A stretch of DNA of 64,000 nucleotides from Nonomuraea candida (GTDB lineage: Bacteria > Actinomycetota > Actinomycetes > Streptosporangiales > Streptosporangiaceae), in assembly GCF_000725485.1 (NCBI RefSeq), contig NZ_JOAG01000007.1:62001-126000 (forward strand), given 5' to 3'. The notes beneath the pieces are model-generated. The model was not told the origin of the DNA. It worked only from the letters and a program-made list of their open reading frames with translations, and made no database searches. This document shows positions 34,425 through 44,374 of the stretch, piece after piece. Numbering within the stretch: position 1 is the stretch's first letter; each line of letters starts with the position of its first letter. The position numbers were made by a program, and so were the translations under genes.

Positions 34425-35563
34425 ATCAGCGCGTGCCCGATCAGCTCTTTCATGATCTCGGTGGTGCCGCCGTAGATCGTCTGGGCCCTGGTGTCGACGT
34501 ACGCCCGCGCCACCGGGAAGTCGCGCACCACGCCGTAGCCGCCGTGCAGTTGCAGGCAGCGGTCCACGACCTTCTGGCACAGCTCGGTGTTCCACCACTT
34601 GGCCATCGCCGCCTCCTCGGCCTCCAGCCGGCCCGCCGCCTCCTCGGCCACGCACCGGTCGGTGAAGGCGCGGGCCACGGCCACGGCGGTCGCCAGCTCG
34701 GCCAGCACGAAGCGGTTGTGCTGGTGGGCGCCGACGGGCAGGCCGAACACCTGGCGGGTGCGGCAGTGCTCGACCGTGTACTCCAGCACCCGCTCGGCGG
34801 TGGCCAGCGCGGAGACGGCGATCATCATGCGTTCCCTGCGCAGCGTGCGCATGAGGTAGGCCACGCCCTTGCCCTCGCGGCCCAGCAGGTTGGCGGCGGG
34901 CACCTCGACGTCGTCGAAGAAGAGCTCGACGGTGTCCATGGCGCGCATGCCGATCTTGTCGAGCGCCTGCCCGCGGGTCAGTCCGGGCCGGTCGGCCTCG
35001 ACGGCGATCACGCTGAGCCCGCCGCCGTGCGCGCCGGCGCCGCCGGTGCGCACGGCCACCAGCAGCAGGTCGGCGACCGCGCCGTTGGTGATGAACGTCT
35101 TCTGCCCGTTGATCACGTAGTGGTCGCCGCGCCGCACGGCCCCGCACCGCAGCCGCGCCACGTCGCTGCCCGCGTCGGGCTCGGTGATCGCCACGGCGGT
35201 GACCAGCTCGCCGCTGCAGAAGCCGGGCAGCCAGCGTGCGCGCTGCTCGGAGGTGGTGAGCGTGCGCAGGTAGAGCCCGGCGATCTCGTTGTGCAGGGAC
35301 AGCGCGGGCGCGTGCACGCCGGCCCGGCCCAGCTCCTCGGAGACGATCACGTGGTGCAGGTAGTCGGGGTCGCCGCCGCCGCCGTACTCGGCGGGCACGT
35401 CCATGCCGAGCAGGCCCAGCTCGCCCGCCTTGCGCCAGACGTCCCGGTCGGCCGCGCCCCGCTCCTCCCAGGCGCGGTGGTTCGGCTCGATCTCCTTGGC
35501 GATGAAGGCCCGCACCAGCTCGCGGAAGGCCTCGTGGTCGGGGGTGAACAGGTCACGCCGCAT
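34421..35563 (-). CDS. acyl-CoA dehydrogenase (carrier-bound acyl oxidase type)
   Basis: 380 residues, full acyl-CoA dehydrogenase. FAD/substrate signatures AITEPDAGSDVARLRC near residue 125 and INGQKTFITNGAVADLLLVAV near residue 152; catalytic glutamate in QTIYGGTTEIMKELIG near the C terminus; QLHGGYGVVRDFPVARAY. Next to an A-PCP protein such enzymes dehydrogenate a carrier-bound amino acid at alpha-beta, as in pyrrole formation from prolyl-PCP. It overlaps the radical SAM gene upstream by 11 nt and the thioesterase downstream by 4 nt. Substrate inferred only from context. Confidence 0.9.
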   Translation of the reverse strand: MRRDLFTPDHEAFRELVRAFIAKEIEPNHRAWEERGAADRDVWRKAGELGLLGMDVPAEYGGGGDPDYLHHVIVSEELGRAGVHAPALSLHNEIAGLYLRTLTTSEQRARWLPGFCSGELVTAVAITEPDAGSDVARLRCGAVRRGDHYVINGQKTFITNGAVADLLLVAVRTGGAGAHGGGLSVIAVEADRPGLTRGQALDKIGMRAMDTVELFFDDVEVPAANLLGREGKGVAYLMRTLRRERMMIAVSALATAERVLEYTVEHCRTRQVFGLPVGAHQHNRFVLAELATAVAVARAFTDRCVAEEAAGRLEAEEAAMAKWWNTELCQKVVDRCLQLHGGYGVVRDFPVARAYVDTRAQTIYGGTTEIMKELIGHALI

Positions 35564-37448
35564 GGTGCACCGCCGGCAGCACCGTCCACGAGGGCACGAT
35601 GTCCCGCATCCGGTTCATCATGACCTGGCAGTAGCCCGCGTTGTAGTCGAGGCTGCGGTGCTTGGGGTAGGGCATCTTGCGCCGGCCCACGTGGTCCACG
35701 CGCACCCGTACCAGGTCGGCGTCGGGCAGGTCGGGCAGCTCCAGCAGGGCGGCCGCCTCGCGCGGCAGCTCGGCGACGAAGGTGTAGCGGTCCTGCTCCA
35801 CCACCCGCAGGTGCGTCAGCGGCACGCTCGGCGCGGCCACCGACTCGCGGTAGACGTACGGCCGGGCCAGCAGGTCCAGCTCGAACGCCGGCCGCACGCC
35901 GGGCAGGTCCAGCCAGCCGCGCTCGCGCAGGAACCCCTCCAGCAGCACGTCCATCTCGCCCCGGTGGGAGTGCAGGACGTAGTGCAGCACCTTGCCGATG
36001 TTGTTGATGTCGTAGTTGCCCAGCGTGGCCACGGACTCGGCGAAGAAGGCGCAGGTCGCGGTGTCGGTCCTGGTCTTGAAGTAGTCGGCGGCCGCCCGCA
36101 GGAAGTCGGTGTAGGAGCACACCCCCTGCCGGTCGAGCAGGCGCGCGACGTAGAAGCCGGCCCGCGCGTTGTAGATGCTGATGACCGCGTAGTAGAACCA
36201 GGAGCCCTCCTGGAAGTCCTCGCGGGTCACCCACTTCGTGCCGACCACCACGTCGGCCTCCGCGACGGGGTCGTCCACCCGCACGGTGACGATGCCGAGC
36301 TCCTCCTGCTGGCGGTACATGGGCGTGTTGCGCAGCAGGAGCTGCGGGTAGGAGACGACGGCGTCGGCGCCGGAGGCGCAGAGCTTGCCGATGCCCTCCT
36401 GGTAGGAGGTCAGCGTCTCGCCCGGCAGCGGCCAGATCAGCTCGGTGTAGGAGCTGATCTTCTTCTCCCGCAGCTTGACCTGCAGCTCGACGTACGTGGA
36501 CTCCTTGATGTTGGCGCGCTGCACCAGCTCCAGCGCCTGCGGGCTGGTCGTCTGCAGGGAGACGGGCTGGCTCGTCAGCATGCCGCCCTCGACCAGGATC
36601 TCGGTGATCTCCGTGACCCGGTCGGGCCGGTTCTTGGCCGCCTGGATCGCCACCATCGACGGGTAGCCGTTGCGCTGCTTGCACTCCACCAGGTGGCGGG
36701 TCAGCTCGACGTCGCGCGGCAGCGCGCCCCAGTTGGCGTCGGCGACGAAGATGCTCTCCACGCCGTGCTCGCTGATCCACGACAGGTCGGACTTGACGCG
36801 GTCCAGCTCCCACCGGTGCACCTTGTCGTTGGTGGCCGCCCCCCAGTAGCAGTACGAGCACCGGTACGGGCAGCCCCGGTTGGTCTCGACGACGGCGAAG
36901 GTGTACTCGCCCCCGTCGAAGACGCCGGCCGCGAACGGCGAGGGGATCTCGTCCAGGTCCTTGATGCGCTCGGGCTGCGGGGTGGTGACCAGCTCGCCGG
37001 CGTCGTCCCAGAAGCTGATGCCCGGCACCTCGCGGAAGTCGCGCCCGCCCGCCACCTGGCGCAGGAACGCGGTGAACGGCTTCTCGCCCTCGCTGTTGCA
37101 CACCAGCACGTTGCGGGCCGACGGCGGCACGTACTCGGCGGCGTGGTGCATGACCTGCGGCCCGCCGAGGATGACGTAGGCGTCGGGGCGCAGCCGGGAG
37201 AGCTCGTCGCACAGCGCCTTCATGCGGCGCATGTTCCACAGGTAGCAGCTCAGCCCGTAGACGTCGGCCTCCTGCGCGAGCAGGTCGGACACGAGCGTCT
37301 CCAGGGGCGTGTTCACCTCGACCGCGTGGATGGCGAACTCGAAGTCGCGGGCCACGTCGGGGTCCTGCTGCGCGTACGCCTGCAGGTAGCCCGAGGCCAG
37401 CGGCAGTGTGTTGGGATAGACCGTCAGCTCGACCAGGCAGGCCTTCAT
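35553..37448 (-). CDS. cobalamin-binding radical SAM enzyme, probable C-methyltransferase
   Basis: About 631 residues. An N-terminal B12-binding Rossmann domain (residues 1-140, VILGGPQVMHH, without a clear DxHxxG base-off motif) is followed by the radical SAM domain with NRGCPYRCSYCYW (CxxxCxxC near residue 195) and a roughly 200-residue C-terminal domain. B12 radical SAM enzymes of this layout, such as KedN5-type proteins in enediyne clusters, methylate unactivated carbon. ATG 37448 places the first beta-strand at the N terminus; an in-frame GTG at 37457 overlapping the NRPS stop is possible. Coupled with the A-PCP gene, it may methylate the carrier-bound amino acid or an aryl unit. Confidence 0.85.
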   Translation of the reverse strand: MKACLVELTVYPNTLPLASGYLQAYAQQDPDVARDFEFAIHAVEVNTPLETLVSDLLAQEADVYGLSCYLWNMRRMKALCDELSRLRPDAYVILGGPQVMHHAAEYVPPSARNVLVCNSEGEKPFTAFLRQVAGGRDFREVPGISFWDDAGELVTTPQPERIKDLDEIPSPFAAGVFDGGEYTFAVVETNRGCPYRCSYCYWGAATNDKVHRWELDRVKSDLSWISEHGVESIFVADANWGALPRDVELTRHLVECKQRNGYPSMVAIQAAKNRPDRVTEITEILVEGGMLTSQPVSLQTTSPQALELVQRANIKESTYVELQVKLREKKISSYTELIWPLPGETLTSYQEGIGKLCASGADAVVSYPQLLLRNTPMYRQQEELGIVTVRVDDPVAEADVVVGTKWVTREDFQEGSWFYYAVISIYNARAGFYVARLLDRQGVCSYTDFLRAAADYFKTRTDTATCAFFAESVATLGNYDINNIGKVLHYVLHSHRGEMDVLLEGFLRERGWLDLPGVRPAFELDLLARPYVYRESVAAPSVPLTHLRVVEQDRYTFVAELPREAAALLELPDLPDADLVRVRVDHVGRRKMPYPKHRSLDYNAGYCQVMMNRMRDIVPSWTVLPAVHHAA

Positions 37449-37453
37449 CACCC

Positions 37454-39202
37454 TCACGATCCCGGGCTCGCGGCGCTGACGGAGGCCGCCAGCTCGTGCA
37501 GCACGTCATACTCGAACAGGTCGTCGGCCACCATGCGCAGCCCGCGCTGCCTGGCCCGCGAGGCCAGGCGGATGGCCAGCAGCGAGTCGCCGCCGCTCTC
37601 GAAGAAGCTGTCCTCCCGGGTGACGGAGCCGACCTGGAGCACCTCGCACCACAGCTCGGCCAGCACCCGCTCGGTGTCGGTGCGGAAGACGCCGCTGTCG
37701 TCCGCCCGCTCCGCCGGCTCCTGGGGCCGGGCCAGGGACTTCCTGTCGACCTTGCCGTGGGGGGTCAGCGGCAGCGCGTCGAGCAGCGTGACCACGGCCG
37801 GCACCAGGTAGTCGGGCAGGTCGCGGGCCAGCTCGCGGCGCAGGCGCGCGGGGTCGGGCAGGTCCGCCGGGTCCTGCGGCACCACGGCGGCGACGAGCTG
37901 GTCGGCCTGCTCGCTCTTGACGACCACGGCCTCGCGCACCCCGTCGAGCCGGCGCAGCGCCGCCTCGACCTCGCCGGGCTCGACGCGGAAGCCGCGCACC
38001 TTGACCTGGTCGTCCGCCCGGCCGGCGAAGGCCAGGCCGCCCTCGGGCAGCTCGCGGGCCAGGTCGCCGGTGGCGTACATGCGGGCGCCGAGGTCGGCCG
38101 GGTCGGCCAGGAAGCGCTGCGCCGTCAGCTCGGGCCGGTTGAGGTAGCCGTGGGCCACGCCGGTGCCGGCGATGTAGAGCTCGCCGACCGAGCCGGGCGG
38201 CACCGGGCGGCGCTCCTCGTCCAGCAGGTAGGCCCGCATGCCGGGCAGCGGATGCCCGATGGGCGGCGTCCCGCCCTCGGGCCCCACCTCGGCGTAGGTG
38301 GCCACGACGCTCGTCTCGGTGGGGCCGTACAGGTTGTACAGCTTGTACGGCAGCCCCGCCGGCGGGCGCCTGCGCAGCTTCTCCCCGCCGGTCAGCAGCA
38401 CCCGCAGCGACCCGCCGACCTCCTGGTCGAGCAGGTCCACCGCGAGCACCGTGGTCAGGAAGCAGACCGTGATGCCCTGCGTGGAGATCCACCGGGCCAG
38501 CGCGTCGGACGAGCCGGGCAGCCGCCCCTCCATCAGGTGCAGCGTGGCGCCGGCCGCCAGGCAGGGCCACACCTCCAGCGCCCAGGCGTCGAAGGAGGGC
38601 CGGGCGATCTGGCTGACGCGGTCGCCGGGGCGCACGCCGAAGGTGCGCTGGTGCCAGGCGGCCAGGTTGGCGACGCCCTCGTGCGGCACGAGCACCCCCT
38701 TGGGCATGCCGGTCGAGCCCGAGGTGTACACGACGTAACAGAGGTCGTCCGGCGTGATCTCCGGGCCCTCGCGCAGCGCGGGCGCGTCACTCTCCCAGGC
38801 CTGCTCGATGGGGAGCACGCCGGCGTCGAACCGCGCCGTGTCGGCCTCCCGGGTGATCACCAGGCGGGCGCCGGAGTCGGCGATGACGGCCGACAGCCGC
38901 GCGTCGGGGTCATCGACGTCCACGCCCACGTACGCGCCGCCCGCCAGCAGCACGGCCAGCGCCGCCACCACCAGGTCGGGCGAGCGTTCGAGCGCCAGGA
39001 CCACCAGGTCGCCCTTGCCCACGCCACGCGCCCGCAGCACCCCCGCCAGCCGGGAGGAACGCTCGTCGAGATCGGAATAGGTCAGCACCTCGCCACCACT
39101 GACCACGGCATGCTGGTCCGGCTGCACCTGCGCCCACCATCGCACTCCCGCGGAAACGACGGCGAACGGGCGAGTCGCCGTCGCGGAGCTCGAACCGGTC
39201 AA
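37454..39202 (-). CDS. NRPS loading module: adenylation and carrier domains (A-PCP)
   Basis: 582 residues. Adenylation domain residues 10-500: [15 protein letters not shown]3 loop [11 protein letters not shown] near residue 155, [10 protein letters not shown] (specificity region), [20 protein letters not shown] and the C-terminal lysine in [11 protein letters not shown]. Carrier domain with [15 protein letters not shown] near residue 545. TTG 39202 is the likely start, with GGGAGG 6 nt upstream; a longer ATG frame runs into the promoter box. It activates one amino acid and hands it to the radical SAM and dehydrogenase enzymes encoded next. Amino acid identity is not readable with confidence by eye. 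Confidence 0.9.
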   Translation of the reverse strand: MTGSSSATATRPFAVVSAGVRWWAQVQPDQHAVVSGGEVLTYSDLDERSSRLAGVLRARGVGKGDLVVLALERSPDLVVAALAVLLAGGAYVGVDVDDPDARLSAVIADSGARLVITREADTARFDAGVLPIEQAWESDAPALREGPEITPDDLCYVVYTSGSTGMPKGVLVPHEGVANLAAWHQRTFGVRPGDRVSQIARPSFDAWALEVWPCLAAGATLHLMEGRLPGSSDALARWISTQGITVCFLTTVLAVDLLDQEVGGSLRVLLTGGEKLRRRPPAGLPYKLYNLYGPTETSVVATYAEVGPEGGTPPIGHPLPGMRAYLLDEERRPVPPGSVGELYIAGTGVAHGYLNRPELTAQRFLADPADLGARMYATGDLARELPEGGLAFAGRADDQVKVRGFRVEPGEVEAALRRLDGVREAVVVKSEQADQLVAAVVPQDPADLPDPARLRRELARDLPDYLVPAVVTLLDALPLTPHGKVDRKSLARPQEPAERADDSGVFRTDTERVLAELWCEVLQVGSVTREDSFFESGGDSLLAIRLASRARQRGLRMVADDLFEYDVLHELAASVSAASPGS

Positions 39203-39261
39203 TTTCTGCCTCCCGGTGCTACGTTTATTCGCCTCATGGTGTCCGGGCGCACGCGCTTCTC

Positions 39262-39277
39262 GCATCTCATGAATTGC
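39262..39277 (-). promoter_or_regulatory. cluster promoter box, A-PCP operon
   Basis: Minus strand GCAATTCATGAGATGC, about 19 bp, then ACACCAT. Drives the long coupled operon. Confidence 0.7.
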
Positions 39278-39289
39278 CCAGAGACGTGC

Positions 39290-39305
39290 GCAACGGAAAA
39301 GGTGT
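39290..39305 (+). promoter_or_regulatory. cluster promoter box (degenerate), N-acetyltransferase gene
   Basis: Plus strand GCAACGGAAAAGGTGT facing the NAT gene; the -10 part (TGGCATG) is poorly placed. Confidence 0.45.
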
Positions 39306-39369
39306 CCGGGCCGCCACAGAATGGCATGGTCCTGGTACCGCCATTTTTCCGAGAATGCGGAGCCGTACT

Positions 39370-40188
39370 ATGACGCTGATCCACGGGCCATTACTCGACG
39401 ACCGGACCGTGGCCGCCTATTTGCGGCGCATCGGCGCCGAGCGGCCCGGCGCGCCGACCTCGGCCGCGCTGCGCGACCTGCACCACCGGCACGTCATGAC
39501 GGTGCCGTTCGAGAACGTGGACTTCCATCTGCGCGAGCCGGTGAGCATCGGCCCGGCCGCCGTCGACAAGATCGTCACCAGGCGGCGCGGCGGCGTGTGC
39601 TGCGAGCTGAACGGCGCGTTCTTCGAGCTGCTGCGCGCGCTCGGGTTCCGCGCGGAGGTGCTGGCGGGCCGGGTGGCGGACGACGGCGCGTTCGGGCCGA
39701 TCATCGGCCACATGGCGCTGCGCGTGCACACCGCCGACTCCCCCGACCCGTGGCTCGCCGACGTCGGGTACGGCCGGGGCGCCCGCCATCCGCTGCGCTG
39801 GACGCCCGGCCTGCCGCAGCGGGACCCGCACGGCACCTTCGAGCTGGCCCGCGCGCCGCACGGCGACACGGACCTGCTGCGTGACGGCCGGCTGCAGTAC
39901 CGGCTGGAGGACCGGCCGCGGCTGGTGGCCGACTTCGAGGCCATGTGGTGGTGGCTGCGGCACTCGCCCGAGTCCCCGCACCGGCGTCACCTGTACTGCA
40001 CGCTGCCGACGCCGGACGGCGGGCGGGTCACGCTGAGCGGGAACACGCTGACCGTCAGGGCGAACGGCGACAAGAGCACCGTGGTGATCGAGGACGAGGA
40101 CGAGCTGCGGGAGACCTACCGCGCCCGCTTCGGCGTCGAGCTGTCCGACCTGCCGCCCGTCACGAGCCGGCCGCCCGCCACCCGTTAG
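39370..40188 (+). CDS. arylamine N-acyltransferase (NAT family) / possible amide synthase
   Basis: 272 residues, the usual NAT length. Cys-His-Asp triad visible: RRGGVCCELNGAFFELL (Cys near residue 74), IIGHMALRVH (His near residue 114) and LADVGYG (Asp near residue 129); VPFENVDFHL near residue 43. NAT enzymes acylate arylamines; homologues such as RifF close macrolactams onto an aminobenzoate amine. In a cluster that makes anthraniloyl-CoA, acylation of the anthranilate-derived amine is the natural hypothesis. GGAG 7 nt before ATG 39370. Convergent with the aryl-CoA ligase gene. Confidence 0.9.
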   Translation: MTLIHGPLLDDRTVAAYLRRIGAERPGAPTSAALRDLHHRHVMTVPFENVDFHLREPVSIGPAAVDKIVTRRRGGVCCELNGAFFELLRALGFRAEVLAGRVADDGAFGPIIGHMALRVHTADSPDPWLADVGYGRGARHPLRWTPGLPQRDPHGTFELARAPHGDTDLLRDGRLQYRLEDRPRLVADFEAMWWWLRHSPESPHRRHLYCTLPTPDGGRVTLSGNTLTVRANGDKSTVVIEDEDELRETYRARFGVELSDLPPVTSRPPATR

Positions 40189-40194
40189 ACCCGA

Positions 40195-40250
40195 GCCCGC
40201 CGGCGCGCCGGGCCCTGGCGCGCCGGACCCTGGCGCGCCGGACGCGCGGC
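40195..40250. repeat. three tandem GGCGCGCCGG-based repeats
   Basis: Three copies of a 16-bp unit (CTGGCGCGCCGGACC) in the short convergent gap; each holds the palindrome GGCGCGCC and could also form terminator hairpins. Confidence 0.55.
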
Positions 40251-40269
40251 CGTCAGCGAGCGGCGGAGG

Positions 40270-41805
40270 TCAGTGGGCGGCGGAGGTCAGGGCGCGGCGG
40301 TTGATCTTGCCGGAGGCGGTCTCGGGCAGCGCGTCCACCAGGCGCACGTCCTTGGGGCACTTGTGCGGCGACAGCAGCGAGCGCACGTGGTCGCGCAGCT
40401 CCTGCGCGGTGGCGGTCGCCGTGCCGCCGGTCACCACGTACGCGCGCAGCACCGTCAGCCCCTCCCGCTCGACCCCCACGACCGCGCACGCCGCCACGGC
40501 GGGGTGGGTGAGCAGGCAGTTCTCGATCTCGCCGGGCGCGATCCACTTCCCGGCCACCTTGAGCAGGTCGTCGGCCCGGCCCCGGAAGGTGAAGTAGCCG
40601 TCCTCGTCGCGGGAGAACAGGTCGGCCGAGCGCACCGTGTTCGGGGCCACGAAGGTGGTGGCCGTCTTCGCCGGGTCCTGCCAGTACTCCAGCGCCGCCG
40701 TCTCCCCCGTGATCTCCAGCCGGCCGACCTCGCCGTCGGGCAGCGGCGCGCCGTGCTCGTCCACCACCCGCACGTCGTAGCCCGGGACGGCCTGGCCGAG
40801 CGTGCCCATCCTGACCTGGCCCAGCCGGTTGCACACGTACCCGTGGAACATCTCCGACGAGCCGATGCCGTCGATCACCTCGACGCCGAACGTCCGCAGG
40901 AACCGGCGGTGCAGCTCGACCGGGAGCGCCTCGCCGGCCGAGATGCACACGCGCACGCTGCTGAGGTCCTGGCCGGCGGCGTCGGGGTGGGCGAGCATGG
41001 CGGCCATCATGGTCGGCACGTTGACCAGGACCGTCGGCCGGTGCTCGGCGATCAGCTCGAAGATGCGCTCGGGCGTGCTGCGCTCGGGGAAGACGATGCC
41101 CTTCGCGCCCACCCGGAACGGGAACAGCGCGGTGAGGTTGTTGGCGTAGCCGAAGAAGAGCTTGGGCACCGGCAGCACGATGTCGTCGGGCCCGAGGTCG
41201 AGCACTCCCCTGCCGAAGTACTCCATGCTCAGCGCGGCGCTGCGGGCGGCCAGCACGCAGGCCTTCGGCTTGCCCGTGCTGCCCGTGGTGAAGCGCCACA
41301 TGGCGACGTCGTCGGGCGTGGTGGGCGCGGCCGGCAGCTCCGGGGGCGCGTCGGCGGTGAGCGAGGCGAAGTGGTGCTCGCCCGGGCGCAGCTCCTCCTC
41401 CGGCACGCCGACCACCAGCAGGTTCCGGATGCCGGCGGCGCGCAGCCGGTCGAGGGTGTACGCGTCGGCCACGACCACGGCGGGGCGGGCGTACTCGGCG
41501 AAGAAGCGGTACTCCTCGGGCTGGAGGTAGGTGTAGACCTCGGCGGTGACCGCGCCGATCTTCTGCACGCCGTACCAGGTGGCGACCGACTCGACGCCGT
41601 CGCCGAGCGCCAGCAGCACCCGGTCGCCGCGCCGCACGCCCAGCCCGCGCAGCACGTGGCCCACCTGGCTGGCCAGCGCCTGGACGCGGCCGTAGGTCAC
41701 CGGGCCGGCGGAGGTGAGCAGCGCGATCCTGCCGGGGTCGTTGCCGTCGAGGAAGTGGGTGGCGATGTTGAACGCCCTCGGCAGGTCCTTCGCGCGTATC
41801 GTCAT
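40270..41805 (-). CDS. aryl-CoA ligase, second copy
   Basis: 511 residues, benzoate-CoA ligase type, closely similar along its length to the ligase at 8585 (shared [39 protein letters not shown] segments). Phosphate loop [19 protein letters not shown] near residue 185; catalytic lysine in [14 protein letters not shown]. It is divergent from the epoxidase operon with only 1 bp between the two promoter boxes, so it probably feeds that complex with its aryl-CoA substrate. No ribosome-binding site; ATG 41805 lies 6 bp after the -10-like CGACCAT (leaderless). Confidence 0.88.
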   Translation of the reverse strand: MTIRAKDLPRAFNIATHFLDGNDPGRIALLTSAGPVTYGRVQALASQVGHVLRGLGVRRGDRVLLALGDGVESVATWYGVQKIGAVTAEVYTYLQPEEYRFFAEYARPAVVVADAYTLDRLRAAGIRNLLVVGVPEEELRPGEHHFASLTADAPPELPAAPTTPDDVAMWRFTTGSTGKPKACVLAARSAALSMEYFGRGVLDLGPDDIVLPVPKLFFGYANNLTALFPFRVGAKGIVFPERSTPERIFELIAEHRPTVLVNVPTMMAAMLAHPDAAGQDLSSVRVCISAGEALPVELHRRFLRTFGVEVIDGIGSSEMFHGYVCNRLGQVRMGTLGQAVPGYDVRVVDEHGAPLPDGEVGRLEITGETAALEYWQDPAKTATTFVAPNTVRSADLFSRDEDGYFTFRGRADDLLKVAGKWIAPGEIENCLLTHPAVAACAVVGVEREGLTVLRAYVVTGGTATATAQELRDHVRSLLSPHKCPKDVRLVDALPETASGKINRRALTSAAH

Positions 41806-41836
41806 GCGCCCATGGTCGGGCCGCGCGCCCCTTCGT

Positions 41837-41852
41837 ACATCTCGCAGATTGC
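41837..41852 (-). promoter_or_regulatory. cluster promoter box, aryl-CoA ligase 2
   Basis: Minus strand GCAATCTGCGAGATGT, 18 bp, then CGACCAT; ATG 6 bp further. Confidence 0.75.
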
Positions 41853-41853
41853 C

Positions 41854-41869
41854 GCACGTACGAAGATGC
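41854..41869 (+). promoter_or_regulatory. cluster promoter box, epoxidase operon
   Basis: Plus strand GCACGTACGAAGATGC, 19 bp, then CGACGCT at 41889-41895. Only one base separates it from the opposing copy. Confidence 0.75.
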
Positions 41870-41922
41870 GCGGCGCGCGGCCCGCGAACGACGCTGAAGT
41901 CGATCTGCGGAGGAGGTGGGTC

Positions 41923-43188
41923 GTGAGCATCAGCGCGTTCGATGCCCTGATCGCGGCGGATCAGAAGATCGAGCACCAGGACCAGATGCCTGACGGCTAC
42001 CGCGAGAGCCTGATCAGGCAGATCGCGCAGCACGCGCACTCGGAGATCATGGGCATGCAGCCCGAGGCCGCCTGGATCGGCCGCGCGCCGAGCCTGGCGC
42101 GCAAGGCCGTCCTCATCGCCAAGGTGCAGGACGAGGCCGGTCACGGGCTGTACCTGTACGCGGTCGCCGAGACGCTGGGCGCGCGCAGGGAGGACCTGCT
42201 CGACGCGCTGCACGAGGGCCGGCAGAAATACCTGTCGTTCATCAACTACCCGACGCTCACCTGGGCCGACGTCGGCGCGCTGGCGTGGCTGACCGACGGG
42301 GCGGCGGTGGTCAACCAGGTCTCGCTGTGCCGGACGTCGTACGGCCCGTACGCCAGGGCGCTGGTGCGCATCTGCCGCGAGGAGTCCTTCCACCACCGGC
42401 AGGGCTTCGACCTGCTGCTCGCCCTGTCGCGCGGCACGCCCGAGCAGCGGCGGGAGCTGCAGGAGGCGGTGGAGCGCTGGTGGTGGCCGGCGCTGGCGAT
42501 GTTCGGGCCGGCGGACTCCCGCTCGACGCACTCCGCCTCCTCGATGGCCTGGCGGATCAAGCGGGCGAGCAACGACGAGCTGCGGCAGCGGTTCGTGGAC
42601 CTGTGCGTGCCGCAGGCCGAGGCGCTGGGCGTCCGGCTGCCCGATCCGGCGCTGCGCTGGAACGCCGAGCGGGGGCACCACGACTTCACCCCGCCGGACT
42701 ACGACGAGCTGATGCGGGTGGTGGCCGGGGACGGGCCGCGCAACAGGCAGCGGCTGGCGCACCGCAGGCGCGCGCACGAGGAGGGCGCCTGGGTGCGCGA
42801 GGCCGCCGCCGCCCACGCCGCCAAGCAGGCGGCCCGGCAGTCCGCCGCGACCGGCGCGCTGGAGGACACCGCGCAGGAGGCGCTCGCGCAGGAGATCGAC
42901 GCGGTGGAGGAGGAGTGGCCGCTGTGGGAGGTGTTCGTGCGCCCGCGCCGCGGCTTGGGCCACACCCACGCCGGCAGCCTGCGCGCCCCCGACGCGGCCG
43001 TCGCCCTGCACAGCGCCCGCGACCTCTACACGCGCAGGGAGGAGGGCGTGTCCCTGTGGGTGGTGCCGTCGCGGTCGATGACCTCCTCCGACCCCGACCT
43101 CAAGGACGCCTACTTCGCCCCGGCCGCGGACAAGCAGTACCGCCACGCCTCCTCCTTCCCGCCGCCCGAAGGGGTTGAGGGCCTGTGA
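41923..43188 (+). CDS. fused PaaA-PaaB: oxygenase subunit of an aryl-CoA epoxidase complex
   Basis: 421 residues. Residues 1 to about 275 are the di-iron PaaA subunit with DEAGH (Glu71-His74) and EESFHH (Glu154-His157/158) iron ligands. An Ala/Glu-rich linker follows (about 276-329), then a complete PaaB domain (330-421, [22 protein letters not shown]...DLYTRREEG). PaaA and PaaB are normally separate genes in phenylacetate operons. In the known PaaABCE complex the ring of phenylacetyl-CoA is epoxidised; here, with two aryl-CoA ligases and a tryptophan-to-anthranilate set, anthraniloyl-CoA is the likely substrate. GGAGG 6 nt before GTG 41923. Confidence 0.9.
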   Translation: MSISAFDALIAADQKIEHQDQMPDGYRESLIRQIAQHAHSEIMGMQPEAAWIGRAPSLARKAVLIAKVQDEAGHGLYLYAVAETLGARREDLLDALHEGRQKYLSFINYPTLTWADVGALAWLTDGAAVVNQVSLCRTSYGPYARALVRICREESFHHRQGFDLLLALSRGTPEQRRELQEAVERWWWPALAMFGPADSRSTHSASSMAWRIKRASNDELRQRFVDLCVPQAEALGVRLPDPALRWNAERGHHDFTPPDYDELMRVVAGDGPRNRQRLAHRRRAHEEGAWVREAAAAHAAKQAARQSAATGALEDTAQEALAQEIDAVEEEWPLWEVFVRPRRGLGHTHAGSLRAPDAAVALHSARDLYTRREEGVSLWVVPSRSMTSSDPDLKDAYFAPAADKQYRHASSFPPPEGVEGL

Positions 43189-43916
43189 CCGCCCTGTTCG
43201 ACTACCTGCTCGGCCTCGGCGACGACGCGCTCGTGGCCGCGCAGCGCACCGCCGAGTGGTGCGCGCGGGCGCCGCAGCTGGAGGAGGAGGTCGCGCTGGC
43301 CAACGTCGCGCTGGACCAGCTCGGCCAGGCCCGCGCGTTCCTGACCTACGCGGCCGACCTCGAAGGGGCCGGCCGGGACGAGGACGCGCTGGCGTTCCTG
43401 CGCGACGAGCACGAGTTCCGCAACGTCCAGCTCGTCGAGTTGCCCAACGGGGACTTCGCGACGACCGTGGCCAAGACGCTGCTGCTGGCCGCGTACCAGA
43501 ACCTGCTCTACACCCGGCTGGCCCAGGTGGCCGAGCCACGGCTGGCCGGGATCGCGGCCAAGGCGGCCAAGGAGAGCGCGTTCCACGTGAGCTACGCCTC
43601 CGTCTGGACGGTCCGGCTGGGCGACGGCACGCCGCTGTCGCACCGGCGGATGCGGGACGCGGTCGAGGAGGTGTGGCCGTACACGCACGAGCTGTTCGAG
43701 CCGTGGGCGGCGCCCGAGGCGGGCCTCGACCCGGCGGCGCTGCGCGGGCCGTGGCTGGAGGTCGTCGGCCGCGTCCTCGGCGAGGCGACGCTGACCCGGC
43801 CGCCGGACGGCTGGGCGGCGACGGGCGGCCGGGCGGGCCGGCACACGGAGTGGTTCGGCCCGCTGCTGGCGGAGATGCAGTACGTCCACCGAGCACATGT
43901 GGGGGCACGATGGTGA
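43185..43916 (+). CDS. paaC: PaaC-like structural subunit of the epoxidase complex
   Basis: 243 residues, ferritin-like fold partner of Paa[25 protein letters not shown] at the start, [19 protein letters not shown], and [25 protein letters not shown] are typical. PaaC has no redox centre of its own and holds PaaA in its active form. GTG 43185 overlaps the stop of the PaaA-PaaB gene by 4 nt. No thioesterase or ring-opening genes (paaG, paaZ, paaF, paaH, paaJ) follow, which separates this set from catabolic phenylacetate operons. Confidence 0.9.
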   Translation: MTALFDYLLGLGDDALVAAQRTAEWCARAPQLEEEVALANVALDQLGQARAFLTYAADLEGAGRDEDALAFLRDEHEFRNVQLVELPNGDFATTVAKTLLLAAYQNLLYTRLAQVAEPRLAGIAAKAAKESAFHVSYASVWTVRLGDGTPLSHRRMRDAVEEVWPYTHELFEPWAAPEAGLDPAALRGPWLEVVGRVLGEATLTRPPDGWAATGGRAGRHTEWFGPLLAEMQYVHRAHVGARW

Positions 43917-44374
43917 AGTCCGAAGTCGAGGCGGCCGTGGCGGCGGTGCTCGACCCCGAGCTGCAGATGCTGTCCATCGGCGAGCTGGGCATGCTGCGCG
44001 AGGTGAGCGTGGACGACGACGGCAACGCCGTCGTCACGGTCACCCCCACCTACCTGGGCTGCCCCGCCCTGGAGCTGATCAAGGCGGACGTGGCCGCGGC
44101 GGCCCGGGCGGCCGGGGCGGCGGACGTCGAGGTGGTGGTCTCCATGTCGCCGGCGTGGACGACCGACTGGCTGAGCGAGAGCGCGCGCGCCAAGCTCGCC
44201 GACGCGGGCATCGCGCCGCCGGGACGGGTGTCGCTGCCGCTGCTGCAGCCCGGCTGCCCGCGCTGCGCGTTCCCCGAGACCACGGAGCTGGCCAGCGCCG
44301 GCGGCGCCGCCTGCATGGCGCTGCGGCTCTGCCCCGGCTGCGGCGAGCCGTTCGAGCATCTGAAGGCGCACTGA
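43910..44374 (+). CDS. paaD: PaaD-like iron-sulfur assembly factor
   Basis: 154 residues. MIP18/DUF59 domain (AAVLDPELQMLSIGELGMLREV...TPTYLGCPALELI, residues 10-65), then the PaaD C-terminal cysteine pairs CPRC and CPGCGEPF (about residues 119-148) that resemble a zinc or iron-sulfur site. Needed in phenylacetate operons for maturation of the epoxidase reductase. It overlaps the paaC end by 7 nt and shares one base with the paaE start (TGATG), so the set is translated together. Confidence 0.88.
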   Translation: MVKSEVEAAVAAVLDPELQMLSIGELGMLREVSVDDDGNAVVTVTPTYLGCPALELIKADVAAAARAAGAADVEVVVSMSPAWTTDWLSESARAKLADAGIAPPGRVSLPLLQPGCPRCAFPETTELASAGGAACMALRLCPGCGEPFEHLKAH

